From NCBI RefSeq assembly GCF_001421515.1, contig NZ_LMKM01000037.1:62001-126000 (forward strand): a stretch of 64,000 nt of DNA. Reading direction: 5' to 3'. The DNA is from Pedobacter sp. Leaf216 (GTDB lineage Bacteria > Bacteroidota > Bacteroidia > Sphingobacteriales > Sphingobacteriaceae). The notes beneath the pieces were generated by a model that was not told the DNA's origin, searched no databases, and saw nothing but the letters and a program-made list of their open reading frames with translations. The first letter of the stretch is position 1. Each line of letters opens with the position of its first letter. This document shows positions 33,712 to 42,357 of this stretch, piece after piece. The position numbers and the translations under genes were made by a program.

Positions 33712-35493
33712 ATGAGCCATTTAAATGATTTTAATAATGCGCAGGTAGCAAAATTGCCCAATCATTTGAAGCAATTTATTGTTGACCAGAATTACGCAAA
33801 ATATACGCCGGTTGATCAAGCAGTATGGCGTTACGTAATGCGCCAGAATTACAGTTACCTAAAAAATGTTGCTTATTACCCATATATAAAAGGTTTACAG
33901 CGGGCTGGCTTGAGTATTGAGCACATTCCTGATTTACAAACCATGAATGATAATTTGGGTAAAATTGGTTGGGGGGCTGTAACGGTTGACGGATTTATTC
34001 CACCAGCTGCTTTTATGGAATACCAGGCTTACCGTGTTTTGGTAATTGCTGCCGATATCCGCCAGATTAACCATATCGAATATACTCCGGCACCCGATAT
34101 TATACACGAAAGTGCAGGCCATGCACCTATTATTGCTGATGCCGATTATAATAATTATCTAAGTTATTTTGGTTCAATCGGGGCCAAAGCCATGTTTTCG
34201 GCCAAAGATTTCGAACTTTATGAAGCCATAAGAAAGATTTCTATTTTAAAGGAAGCTAATGATGCCGACGAATTTCAGATTGCTAAAGCAGAAAAGGAAC
34301 TCCGCTACATTAATGATAATATGGGCGAACCTTCTGAAATGGCATTGCTTGGCCGCTTGCATTGGTGGACGGTTGAATATGGTTTGATCGGCACATTAGA
34401 AAACCCAAAAATTTATGGTGCAGGCTTACTTTCTTCTATAGGTGAAAGTGCAACCTGCATGCAGAATGAGGTAACAAAACTTTGGTATAACATGGATACC
34501 ATTAATTATCCATACGATATTACCAAACCACAACCACAACTTTTTGTAACTGAAACTTTTCAGAATTTAATTGATGTTTTAGAAACTTTTGCCAACACCA
34601 TGGCTTTTAGAAAGGGCGGCACAGAAAGTATTATGAAAGCCATTGCCTGCAAAAATATAGCAACAGCAGTTTACAGCTCGGGCTTACAGGTGAGCGGTAT
34701 ATTTACCGATATTGGTGTCGGCATGAAAGATGAAGTAACTTTTATTAAAACAACTGGTCCATCTGCATTGGCCTTTAATGGCAAACAACTAATTGCACAT
34801 GGAAAAGATTACCACGCCGATGGATTTTCTTCGCCGGTTGGTAAATTAAAAAACAGCACAAAGGCTTTAGAAGATAATAGCACACCAGAATTACAGGCTT
34901 TAGGTATTATTTTAGGAGAAAAAGCCGAACTTTTATTTGAGAGTGGCATTAAAGTGGTTGGGCTTGTTAAAGATATTTTATTTAAAGAAAATAAATTGAT
35001 TTTAATTGCTTTTAAAGATTGTACTGTTACAGAAAGCAACGGAAATATTTTGTTTAAACCCGAGTGGGGCATTTATGATATGGCAGTAGGCGAGAAAATT
35101 ATCTCGGTTTTTAATGGCGCGGCTGATAAAGATGCCTATGAAGAAATTACTTTAATCAGTGGGGAGAAAACCCATCAAATTGCCTACGATGGTAAAACAA
35201 CAAAGCTACATGCTTTATACCAAAAAGTAAGGGAGATTAGGGAAAGTGGAGAAAACCTGGATATGCTTTCTGAAATTTTCGCGGAATTAAAAACCGGCCA
35301 CAGGCAAGATTGGCTTTGTGCATTAGAAATTTTGGAGATTGTTTACCATAAAAAGATTTACCACCAACTTGAAAAAGAAGTTCAGGTATATTTAGAAATT
35401 AAAGCAGGCAGGGAGTTAGACCATTCCAAACTGATCAGTGATGGCTTGCATGTGATTAAAAATCCGGTGAGCCAATTGCTTGTTGACGATTGA
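33712..35493 (+). CDS. phhA: aromatic amino acid hydroxylase (phenylalanine 4-monooxygenase type)
   Basis: Tetrahydropterin- and iron-dependent conversion of phenylalanine to tyrosine. A 593-residue protein whose first 340 residues hold the catalytic domain: the iron ligands are His132 and His137 in PDIIHESAGHAPIIAD and Glu222 in HWWTVEYGLIGT. The remaining 250 residues are a C-terminal extension (FSSPVGKLKNSTKALEDNS) found in long Bacteroidota forms and of unknown function. It is the likely entry step to the homogentisate genes further on. An SDR gene follows 250 bases later and could help recycle the pterin. Confidence 0.9.
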   Translation: MSHLNDFNNAQVAKLPNHLKQFIVDQNYAKYTPVDQAVWRYVMRQNYSYLKNVAYYPYIKGLQRAGLSIEHIPDLQTMNDNLGKIGWGAVTVDGFIPPAAFMEYQAYRVLVIAADIRQINHIEYTPAPDIIHESAGHAPIIADADYNNYLSYFGSIGAKAMFSAKDFELYEAIRKISILKEANDADEFQIAKAEKELRYINDNMGEPSEMALLGRLHWWTVEYGLIGTLENPKIYGAGLLSSIGESATCMQNEVTKLWYNMDTINYPYDITKPQPQLFVTETFQNLIDVLETFANTMAFRKGGTESIMKAIACKNIATAVYSSGLQVSGIFTDIGVGMKDEVTFIKTTGPSALAFNGKQLIAHGKDYHADGFSSPVGKLKNSTKALEDNSTPELQALGIILGEKAELLFESGIKVVGLVKDILFKENKLILIAFKDCTVTESNGNILFKPEWGIYDMAVGEKIISVFNGAADKDAYEEITLISGEKTHQIAYDGKTTKLHALYQKVREIRESGENLDMLSEIFAELKTGHRQDWLCALEILEIVYHKKIYHQLEKEVQVYLEIKAGRELDHSKLISDGLHVIKNPVSQLLVDD

Positions 35494-35746
35494 GTACATT
35501 GAGAATGGAATAGAGAATTAAATTGCTTATCCAACAATGCTCTTTGCAAACAAAAACTATAATGAGGCTTAAAATCGGTCGTAATCCTGAATTATTTCAT
35601 GGTATTATGCAAAATAGTTGTTGATTCTGAAGATTCCGTTCAGCATAACGAAACATTGCTAAAATATTATGAATTTTCTTTCAAGCTAGAATTATCTTAG
35701 GCTAAAACATTCCAATCTTTTAACTTTACAACAAATTAAAATTTTA

Positions 35747-36448
35747 ATGAACATTATAATTACAGGTGCTAGTAGTGGAATTGGGTTCGAAACTGCTTTA
35801 GAATTTAGCTTACAGAAAGAAAATAAAATAGTTGCTATTGCCCGTTCGGCTGATAAGCTACGTAAATTGTTGGAAATAGCTAAGGGCATTAATCCTGACT
35901 GCACCCTTTTGCCAGTAGAGTTTGATATTGTGAATGATGATTATGCAGCCTTATTGCCATTTTTGAAAGAGCGTTTAGGCACAGTTGATATTTTGATTAA
36001 TAACGCTGGTGCATTGATTAACAAACCATTTTTAGAAACTACAGAAGTTGATTTGGGTGTAATGCTCCAAAGTAATGTAATTTCACATTTCAAAATGATT
36101 CAGAGTGTTTTACCCCTATTGCAAAATGGAAGCCATATTGTAAATATTGGCAGCATGGGCGGTTTTCAGGGGAGTATAAAATTCCCTGGTCTTGCTGCCT
36201 ACTCTGCAAGTAAAGCAGCCTTGCACACTTTAACTGAATGTTTGGCATTTGAATTGGCCGAAACCGGAATCAAAATTAACTGTTTGGCATTGGGATCGGC
36301 ACAAACTGAGATGCTAGAAGCTGCTTTTCCGGGTTATCAAAGTCCGGTTATGGCCTTTGAAATGGGAAAATATGTGGCTGATTTTGCAAAAACAGGGCAT
36401 AAGTTTTTCAATGGAAAGATTTTGCCGGTAGCGGTTACTACGCCTTAA
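35747..36448 (+). CDS. short-chain dehydrogenase/reductase (SDR), second gene
   Basis: A 233-residue classical SDR: TGASSGIGFETA (residues 6-17), INNAGALI, NIGSMGGFQG and YSASKAALHTLTECLAF with Tyr and Lys. Slightly short of the usual 245-260 residues. It is located 250 bases after the phenylalanine hydroxylase. A pterin-reducing function (sepiapterin or dihydropteridine reductase-like) would suit that neighbour, but I cannot prove it from sequence. Confidence 0.85.
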   Translation: MNIIITGASSGIGFETALEFSLQKENKIVAIARSADKLRKLLEIAKGINPDCTLLPVEFDIVNDDYAALLPFLKERLGTVDILINNAGALINKPFLETTEVDLGVMLQSNVISHFKMIQSVLPLLQNGSHIVNIGSMGGFQGSIKFPGLAAYSASKAALHTLTECLAFELAETGIKINCLALGSAQTEMLEAAFPGYQSPVMAFEMGKYVADFAKTGHKFFNGKILPVAVTTP

Positions 36449-36500
36449 TATTCATATTTTTTAGTAATTTACAAGCCTAAACGGAAAACTAAAAAAATCT

Positions 36501-36875
36501 ATGGAAACAAACTCCCCTTTTAAAACTGTCGATAACGGAAAAAATGCAGCGATAGTAAGCTATTTTTGGTTTATCGGATGGTTAATAGCCTACTTTGCAA
36601 TGTATAAAGATAATCAGACCGAGCTCAGCAGGTATCACTTAAAGCAGACTCTCTTATTTCATTTAGTATCTACTGTATTAAGTTGGGGGTTAAGCTTATT
36701 ATTTATTCCAATAATATTAGCTACAGACCTTGGAGGTATCTATTATATCCTTCGTATTGTCCAGATCGGACTTTTCGTACTGTGGATTATCGGATTAATC
36801 GCTGCAATACAAGGTGAAAAGAAACCAATTCCACTCATCGGAGATAAAGCACAAACGATGTTTCCAAGTATTTAA
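36501..36875 (+). CDS. DUF4870-like small membrane protein
   Basis: A 124-residue protein with three to four hydrophobic segments. Start NGKNAAIVSYFWFIGWLIAY, then a polar loop ending YHLKQTLLFHLVSTVLSWGL, and LFVLWIIGLIAAIQGEKKPI. The GKNAAI..Y....GW and RYH.KQ..LFHL pattern is that of DUF4870/Tic20-like small proteins of unknown function. It begins 52 bases after the SDR stop and may share its transcript. A terminator follows. Confidence 0.8.
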   Translation: METNSPFKTVDNGKNAAIVSYFWFIGWLIAYFAMYKDNQTELSRYHLKQTLLFHLVSTVLSWGLSLLFIPIILATDLGGIYYILRIVQIGLFVLWIIGLIAAIQGEKKPIPLIGDKAQTMFPSI

Positions 36876-36899
36876 TCGAAGCCAAATATTTTAAATGAG

Positions 36900-36922
36900 A
36901 GTCTGGGTTACAAATCTCAGAC
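36900..36922 (+). terminator. terminator after the DUF4870-like gene
   Basis: AGTCTG-g-G pairs with C-t-CAGACT across a seven-base loop; TTTTTTG follows, 24 bases past the stop. Confidence 0.8.
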
Positions 36923-36974
36923 TTTTTTGTTTTAACTCGTTTTCAACATTTTAACCGACTTTAGATATTTTTTA

Positions 36975-36982
36975 TATCTTTG
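36975..36982 (+). promoter_or_regulatory. -7 promoter element of the NlpC/P60 gene
   Basis: TATCTTTG, a full TAnnTTTG match, ten bases before the ATG at 36993. Confidence 0.5.
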
Positions 36983-36992
36983 GTTCCAACAT

Positions 36993-37538
36993 ATGAAGAA
37001 AATAATAGTCCCGATTTTGTTTTTCATTTTGTCTGCTACGGCAGGAAAAGCCCAAACAATCTTACCCGCACAGTACCAGGAGTTGGTAAAGAAACTTGTT
37101 GCCACCCTTCCTAAAGAGGTAACCGTTACCGAAAACAATTCTACAACAAACTCAACATCACTTATCGATTTTGCCAAAAGCATGCTGGGAATTCCCTATC
37201 GTTATGCCACCAGCAACCCAAAGGTTGGCTTTGATTGTTCTGGCTTTGTTAGTTATGTTTTTAGCAATTTCGGGTTCAAAGTGCCACGCTCATCGCGCGA
37301 ATTTAGCTATGCAGGCAAAGAAACGAGCTTGGAAAATGCAAAAGTAGGTGATGTGTTAATTTTTACAGGAAGTAAGTCGAGAGTAAGAAGAATTGGTCAT
37401 GTTGGCATTGTTTATTCAATTGATGAGAACGGGATTAAATTTATCCACGCATCGTCGGGCAAAGCACACCAGGTAACAATTACCGATCTGGATGGTCATT
37501 ATAAAGCCCGTTTTATGAAAATTGTGAGTATTCTTTAG
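36993..37538 (+). CDS. secreted NlpC/P60 (C40) peptidase
   Basis: A 181-residue protein with signal peptide MKKIIVPILFFILSATAGKA, then a short linker and a C40 catalytic domain: LIDFAKSMLGIPYRYATSNP, KVGFDCSGFVSYVF with the catalytic cysteine, GHVGIVYS with the catalytic histidine, and the third polar residue in FIHASSGK. Such enzymes cut peptide cross-links in peptidoglycan, here in the periplasm. It meets the YdeI gene tail to tail without a gap. Confidence 0.93.
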   Translation: MKKIIVPILFFILSATAGKAQTILPAQYQELVKKLVATLPKEVTVTENNSTTNSTSLIDFAKSMLGIPYRYATSNPKVGFDCSGFVSYVFSNFGFKVPRSSREFSYAGKETSLENAKVGDVLIFTGSKSRVRRIGHVGIVYSIDENGIKFIHASSGKAHQVTITDLDGHYKARFMKIVSIL

Positions 37539-38144
37539 TTATTTTTTATACTTCCACATCCTCGTTTTACCTTCGGCAAGCCATTCTAATGTGGTATCCA
37601 ATCTTTTTAATCTGGTTGCTTCGGTTTTAGCCTCTTCCAGCCATAATACATAATCTTTTTTATTGGATAAACTGAAATTCTGGAACACAGCCATTGCCTG
37701 GGGTGCTTCATTTAAGGCCTCTATAAAATAATCTGGCAAAATGAGTTCTTTTTTCTCTGTAGATTTTGGTTTTGGTGGCAGTTTAATATTGTCCTCATTT
37801 AATTGAATTGCCTGCTGGATATAAGCAATAAGAATTTCATCGGGAGGTAAATCATTAAAAGAAGTTATTTTACCAAGCAAGCCCATTGCATTAGAACGTT
37901 CTTTAAAAATACTATATTCATCTTTCATCAATGATCCTTTCCAAAAGCCAAAGGCACAATGATTTTTAAAAGATGCCATATGGCAAACCGTTCCCTTGAA
38001 ATCGAAAAAGGGCATCCCCCACTTAATTTTTTCTTCAATCCGGGCATCGGCTTTATGTATAAGGTTTCTTAAATGATCCAAAATTGGAATCGCAAATTCT
38101 GCCGAGTTTATGATGTACTGATCTACCTGAACAATTGTATGCAT
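37539..38144 (-). CDS. YdeI/OmpD-associated family protein
   Basis: A 201-residue cytosolic protein. The first half is a DUF1801 domain: LRNLIHKADARIEEKIKWGM then PFFDFKGTVCHMASFKNHCA. The second half has the OmdA region (ILPDYFIEALNEAPQAMAVF, then the basic EAKTEATRLKRLDTTLEWLA). The combination is the YdeI family, function undefined beyond a link to outer-membrane stress in enterics. It lies 24 bases downstream of the flavin reductase gene on the same strand. Confidence 0.85.
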   Translation of the reverse strand: MHTIVQVDQYIINSAEFAIPILDHLRNLIHKADARIEEKIKWGMPFFDFKGTVCHMASFKNHCAFGFWKGSLMKDEYSIFKERSNAMGLLGKITSFNDLPPDEILIAYIQQAIQLNEDNIKLPPKPKSTEKKELILPDYFIEALNEAPQAMAVFQNFSLSNKKDYVLWLEEAKTEATRLKRLDTTLEWLAEGKTRMWKYKK

Positions 38145-38168
38145 AGTTAAGTGATTACCTTAATAAAT

Positions 38169-39056
38169 TTAAAGCAAAACTATTTTTAAAGCAAGTTCTA
38201 CATCTCCGAAATTGAGAAACTTCTTTGCAAGCTCATGCAGTTCCCTTTCGCGGTTGGTGCTATCGCCGATAGTAGCATCCAGCACCTCTTTAACATCTGC
38301 GTGATTGCTTACCAGATCAATTTCCTCGTCGCTGGGTAAGTGTTCAACATTGCCTAACCTCCCTAAATCATTTCCGGTTAATACTTTCGAAAAACGGACG
38401 GAGTGAGGCAAACGATCTACCCCTATACCCAGTTTAGCCAATGGTTTTGCAACCTTAAATAGGTTATTGTCTGTAACCCTACAATACCAATCGCCACCTA
38501 AACGCGCCACCAGATCGATCTTATGCTGATCTATTCTATTATTTTTATCTAAAATATCCTCGTTAATATGAATCAGCTTAATTTCTGCCAGAACAAGATT
38601 GCCGGCACCATGGTTATTGCCCAATGAAATTACTTCATTCACTACACACTCAAACTGCACCGGCGCTTCCGCCACTCTCGGTGGTTGTACCATCTCAGAT
38701 TTTAACATCGTAAAACCCGCTTTTTCAAATTCATTAACCCCTTTTGCATACTCAGTACTGGCCAAACTCATCTGCTGTACCATATCATAATTCACAATAT
38801 TGATTACGCATTCTTTTACCCGAAGTACGTTTTCTAAAGTATGTTTGGTGGTATTATCGCGAACCCTTCTGGATGGAGAAAACACACAAATGGGCGGCTT
38901 TGTGCTAAACATGTTAAAGAAACTGAAGGGGCTTAAATTGATATTCCCATCAGCATCAATGGTTGAGGCAAAGCAAATTGGCCGCGGAGCGATAGCGTAT
39001 TGTAGATAATTCTGTAAATCTACAGCAGAAAGATCGGAGGTATTTAAAGTCAACAA
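38169..39056 (-). CDS. flavin reductase family protein
   Basis: A 295-residue FMN-binding split-barrel protein: LQYAIAPRPICFASTIDADG followed by NLSPFSFFNMFSTKPPICVF and the SPSRRVRDNTTKHTLENV loop, all standard for the flavin-reductase-like domain in residues 15-190. The C-terminal 100 residues are an extra domain (LPHSVRFSKVLTGNDLGRLG). It is found beside homogentisate genes here and in related Bacteroidota, as I recall, but its role in that pathway is unclear. Upstream, 226 bases separate it from the FAH-family gene on the same strand. Confidence 0.85.
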   Translation of the reverse strand: MLTLNTSDLSAVDLQNYLQYAIAPRPICFASTIDADGNINLSPFSFFNMFSTKPPICVFSPSRRVRDNTTKHTLENVLRVKECVINIVNYDMVQQMSLASTEYAKGVNEFEKAGFTMLKSEMVQPPRVAEAPVQFECVVNEVISLGNNHGAGNLVLAEIKLIHINEDILDKNNRIDQHKIDLVARLGGDWYCRVTDNNLFKVAKPLAKLGIGVDRLPHSVRFSKVLTGNDLGRLGNVEHLPSDEEIDLVSNHADVKEVLDATIGDSTNRERELHELAKKFLNFGDVELALKIVLL

Positions 39057-39282
39057 TATTTACACAGGTTAAATTGTGGTTTAAATGAAGATTATAACAA
39101 CCAAAGTTTGGCATTTCGAGCGTTGTGAAACCTTGGTCGGTAAAGCAAAAAAGATAGATTTTTAACCTGCTCTGCAACAATCAACGGATTAATTTAACCT
39201 ACCTAAATGAGTGATCAGGATGTCAGCTGACTCCATGAACCACGAATAAATGATAACAATGCTTATTGTTTGAGCGCATATA

Positions 39283-40278
39283 TTATTTCTTCAAACCTAA
39301 GATAGAAAAATCTGTATCAGCTTTTGTAATGGTATTGGTTAGTGCGCCGAGGCCTGTAATTTCCATTTCCACCACATCGCCTGGTTGCAACCACTGTACT
39401 TTGTAATTGGGATCGTTAAGCAAACCTGTACCGTTTAATTCTAAAAAACAGCCTGTACCTACCGTACCGGAGCCAATTACATCACCTGGAAGAATATCGA
39501 CCCCATAAGCACAACGTTCTATAATTTCGGCAAATGTCCAGTCCATATCTGCTGCATTTCCTTTCGAAACTTCGATACCATTAACGCGGCAGGTCATTTT
39601 AAGGTCGTATGCATTACCCACATGGCCTTCTTTGGGTGCAACTTTATATTGCAACAATTCATCTGGTGTTACCAGCCACGGACCAATTACGGTAGAGAAA
39701 TCTTTTCCTTTTGCCGGGCCTAAATTCAGGAGCATTTCTTCCATTTGTAAGGTGCGCGCACTCATATCGTTCATTACCATATAACCGGCAATGTACCCAT
39801 CGGCTTCTGCAGCTTTTACGTTTCTCCCCTTCTTACCGATTACAACGGCAAGCTCAAGTTCAAAATCGAGTTTATCAAAATGATCTGGCATGCATTCGAT
39901 TTCTCCTGTGCCTTGAATGGCATTATGATTTGTGAAATAAAAAATCGGATACTCATCAAACTGAGGAATCATATCAACCTTTCTGTTTCTCCTTGCGGCC
40001 GCAACATGCTGCCTAAAAGCGTATCCATCTCTGCAACTTGTAGGGTGAGGAACAGGTGCTAAAATTTCATAAAAAATTTCCTCTTTAGCTGTTAAACTTC
40101 CTTCTTTTATTTGATCATCAATCTTTTTTGCCCGTTCCATCAATACCTCTCCACCCAGCAAAAACGCGTTCATATTATCTGGAATAAGCTTATCGCAGCT
40201 ATTTAAGTTATAGATATGTCCACTTACAAACACACCAAGATGCTCTCTGTCTTCGGTTTTATAGGATACTAGTTTCAT
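39283..40278 (-). CDS. fumarylacetoacetate hydrolase family protein
   Basis: A 331-residue FAH-family enzyme. Metal ligands are visible in HNAIQGTGEIECMPDHFDKL, DFELELAVVIGKKGRNV (ExE) and YMVMNDMSARTLQ. The C-terminal half carries DWTFAEIIERCAYGVDILPG and VIGSGTVGTG. Position next to homogentisate dioxygenase and HPD suggests it cleaves fumarylacetoacetate to fumarate and acetoacetate, the last step of tyrosine breakdown. The two-domain fumarylacetoacetase of animals is longer (about 420 residues), so this is the short bacterial type; the substrate is inferred. Confidence 0.85.
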   Translation of the reverse strand: MKLVSYKTEDREHLGVFVSGHIYNLNSCDKLIPDNMNAFLLGGEVLMERAKKIDDQIKEGSLTAKEEIFYEILAPVPHPTSCRDGYAFRQHVAAARRNRKVDMIPQFDEYPIFYFTNHNAIQGTGEIECMPDHFDKLDFELELAVVIGKKGRNVKAAEADGYIAGYMVMNDMSARTLQMEEMLLNLGPAKGKDFSTVIGPWLVTPDELLQYKVAPKEGHVGNAYDLKMTCRVNGIEVSKGNAADMDWTFAEIIERCAYGVDILPGDVIGSGTVGTGCFLELNGTGLLNDPNYKVQWLQPGDVVEMEITGLGALTNTITKADTDFSILGLKK

Positions 40279-40343
40279 ATATCATTTGGTTAAATATGCG
40301 GTAAAGCTAAGCAATTAGGGCATTCAAAATAAACTTAGTCGTA

Positions 40344-40799
40344 TTATTTTAACACGGTATATTGCTTTAGGTTTGATTTAATCAGTGGAAAATCTTTTGC
40401 CTGTAAACCTTTGTAATTTTTTTTATTGGAGAACAATCCTCCGATCAACAACCCTCCTGAAACGCCAACAGGCACTCCCGCAGCAATTAGCACTACAGAT
40501 TCTACCAACTTATCGCTCTTGGCAGCCAATACAAAAAAAGTTAAACCTCCGGCAATGGCTAAGGGTGCTGCAATTCCTTTCCGGTGAATGTACAACGCGC
40601 TAATGCTATCGGCACTGAGTTTTACGGTATCCCTTCGGTTTCTGATTATGGTTACACCATCATCGGCAGCAGCATAAAAAGAACCTCTTGTGGCGTTGCC
40701 ACTCCGATCTACAACCCTAACTGTGTATTTGGCTCTTTGTTGTGCATTTACGGTATAACTTAAGGCTATACAAATTAAAAATGTAAAAATTAACTTCAT
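40344..40799 (-). CDS. small exported membrane protein of unknown function
   Basis: A 151-residue protein with a signal peptide (residues 1-19, MKLIFTFLICIALSYTVNA) and two hydrophobic segments (GIAAPLAIAGGLTFFVLAA and VLIAAGVPVGVSGGLLIGGL). The region after the signal, TVRVVDRSGNATRGSFYAAA, looks like a short beta domain. I do not recognise the family. It lies 65 bases upstream of the FAH-family gene on the same strand and diverges from the homogentisate genes. Confidence 0.65.
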   Translation of the reverse strand: MKLIFTFLICIALSYTVNAQQRAKYTVRVVDRSGNATRGSFYAAADDGVTIIRNRRDTVKLSADSISALYIHRKGIAAPLAIAGGLTFFVLAAKSDKLVESVVLIAAGVPVGVSGGLLIGGLFSNKKNYKGLQAKDFPLIKSNLKQYTVLK

Positions 40800-40860
40800 A
40801 AAATAACGGGGCTATATGCAATTAAAGGTAAATTAAAATTTCAACTTTTAAATAAAATAC

Positions 40861-40984
40861 TTACCTTGGCAGCATTAAAACCATGATCTTAAAAGCATTA
40901 CATATTAACTTAGTGAACGACGCCATAGCTGCCCGTCGCTATAAGATGCTATCTAAGCTGATCATGGCTCAATATTCTCTGTAA
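40861..40984 (+). CDS. possible small protein or leader peptide (33 residues) with promoter-like element
   Basis: ATG 40883 to TAA 40982-40984 encodes a basic 33-residue peptide starting MILKALHINLVNDAIAARRY and ending MAQYSL. TACCTTGG (40862-40869), a near -7 match (one change from TAnnTTTG), lies 13 bases before the ATG. It ends 94 bases before homogentisate dioxygenase. It may be a translated leader, or chance. No family recognised. Confidence 0.3.
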
Positions 40985-41078
40985 TTTCCTCTACCCTTTC
41001 TTGCTAATTGAAACGCATTTCCGTTTTAATTGTTAATTCATTAGGATTTTTCTTTTCTAACCATAACATCATTTAATT

Positions 41079-42245
41079 ATGCCTATTTATCATAAATTGG
41101 GGCAGATTCCAGCTAAACGCCACACGGTTTTTCGTAAACCTGACGGAAATCTTTATGCAGAAGAACTCGTATCAACCGAAGGATTTTCGAGTTTATATTC
41201 GCTGGTTTACCATTGCCACCCACCAACAATTGTAAAAAATTTAGGTGAGCCTTATAGCGTAGAACCCACTATTGCCCGCGAAAAGCACTTAAAGCACACC
41301 AGTTTGATCGGTTTTAACATTAAACCTGAAGACGATTTTCTGAAAAGCAGAAAAGCTGTTCTGGTAAATAGCGATCTGCATATTGTTTTGGCAGCACCAA
41401 GAAAATCGATGACGGATTATTTCTACAAAAATAGCCAGGCCGATGAAATGATTTTTATCCATGAAGGTTCGGGGAAATTGAAGACAGGTTTCGGCGAGAT
41501 CAAATTTGCTTATGGCGATTATCTGATTATCCCCAGAGGAACCATTTACCAGATGGAATTCGATAACGAGCAGAACAGACTGTTCATTGTAGAAAGTTTT
41601 AGTCCGCTTAGGCCGCCAAAAAGATACTTAAATCAATTTGGCCAATTGATGGAACATGCTCCCTATTGTGAGCGCGATTTAAGATTGCCCGAAAACCTGC
41701 AAACGCATGATGAATATGGCGATTTTAAAGTGTTGATTAAAAAGCAGGGCTTTATTTATCCATATACTTATGGTACACATCCTTTCGATTATATAGGCTG
41801 GGATGGTTACCATTATCCATACGCGTTTTCAATACACGATTTTGAGCCGATAACAGGCCGTTTACACCAACCACCTCCTGTTCATCAAACTTTTGAAGGG
41901 CACAATTTTGTGGTATGCTCTTTTGTTCCGCGGAAATACGATTACCATCCAGATTCTATTCCGGCCCCATATAACCATAGCAATGTAGATAGCGATGAGG
42001 TGCTTTATTATGTTGATGGCGATTTTATGAGTCGGAAAAGTGTAGTTAAAGGGCAAATTACCTTACATCCGGGCGGTATTCCTCACGGGCCACATCCCGG
42101 CACCGTAGAAAAATCAATCGGAAAAGAAAAAACAGATGAGCTGGCAGTTATGATCGATCCTTTTAAACCGCTAATGCTTACGCAAGATGCATTGGATATT
42201 GAAGATGAGAATTACCATAAAAGCTGGCAGATTAACGTAGAGTAA
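41079..42245 (+). CDS. hmgA: homogentisate 1,2-dioxygenase
   Basis: Opens the ring of homogentisate to maleylacetoacetate with Fe(II) and oxygen. A 388-residue cupin protein, the shorter Bacteroidota form: IHEGSGKLKTGFGEIKFAYG, YLIIPRGTIYQMEF, HPFDYIGWDGYHYPYAFSIH, and PPPVHQTFEGHNFVVCSFVP. The iron site should be the His in APYNHSNVDSDEVLYYVDG, an acidic residue six to seven positions later, and the last His in HPGGIPHGPHPG. It is 112 bases before hppD in the same direction. Confidence 0.92.
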   Translation: MPIYHKLGQIPAKRHTVFRKPDGNLYAEELVSTEGFSSLYSLVYHCHPPTIVKNLGEPYSVEPTIAREKHLKHTSLIGFNIKPEDDFLKSRKAVLVNSDLHIVLAAPRKSMTDYFYKNSQADEMIFIHEGSGKLKTGFGEIKFAYGDYLIIPRGTIYQMEFDNEQNRLFIVESFSPLRPPKRYLNQFGQLMEHAPYCERDLRLPENLQTHDEYGDFKVLIKKQGFIYPYTYGTHPFDYIGWDGYHYPYAFSIHDFEPITGRLHQPPPVHQTFEGHNFVVCSFVPRKYDYHPDSIPAPYNHSNVDSDEVLYYVDGDFMSRKSVVKGQITLHPGGIPHGPHPGTVEKSIGKEKTDELAVMIDPFKPLMLTQDALDIEDENYHKSWQINVE

Positions 42246-42357
42246 AGCTAGGATGATTAAGATTTCGGGATTATAAGATTTAAGCTCTTTAAAGTAACAT
42301 GCACAGTTAACCGATTTAAACAATTAAGCGGTTAACCATTTAAAAATAACAACAACA

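Noticed and set aside
39107..39175. Family B'-like repeat remnant (GGCATTTCGAGCG)
   Set aside because: Only the left half resembles the family and the right half is too decayed to call.
40800..41078. tRNA or classical Phe/Tyr attenuator before hmgA
   Set aside because: No cloverleaf, and the short peptide lacks runs of Phe or Tyr codons.
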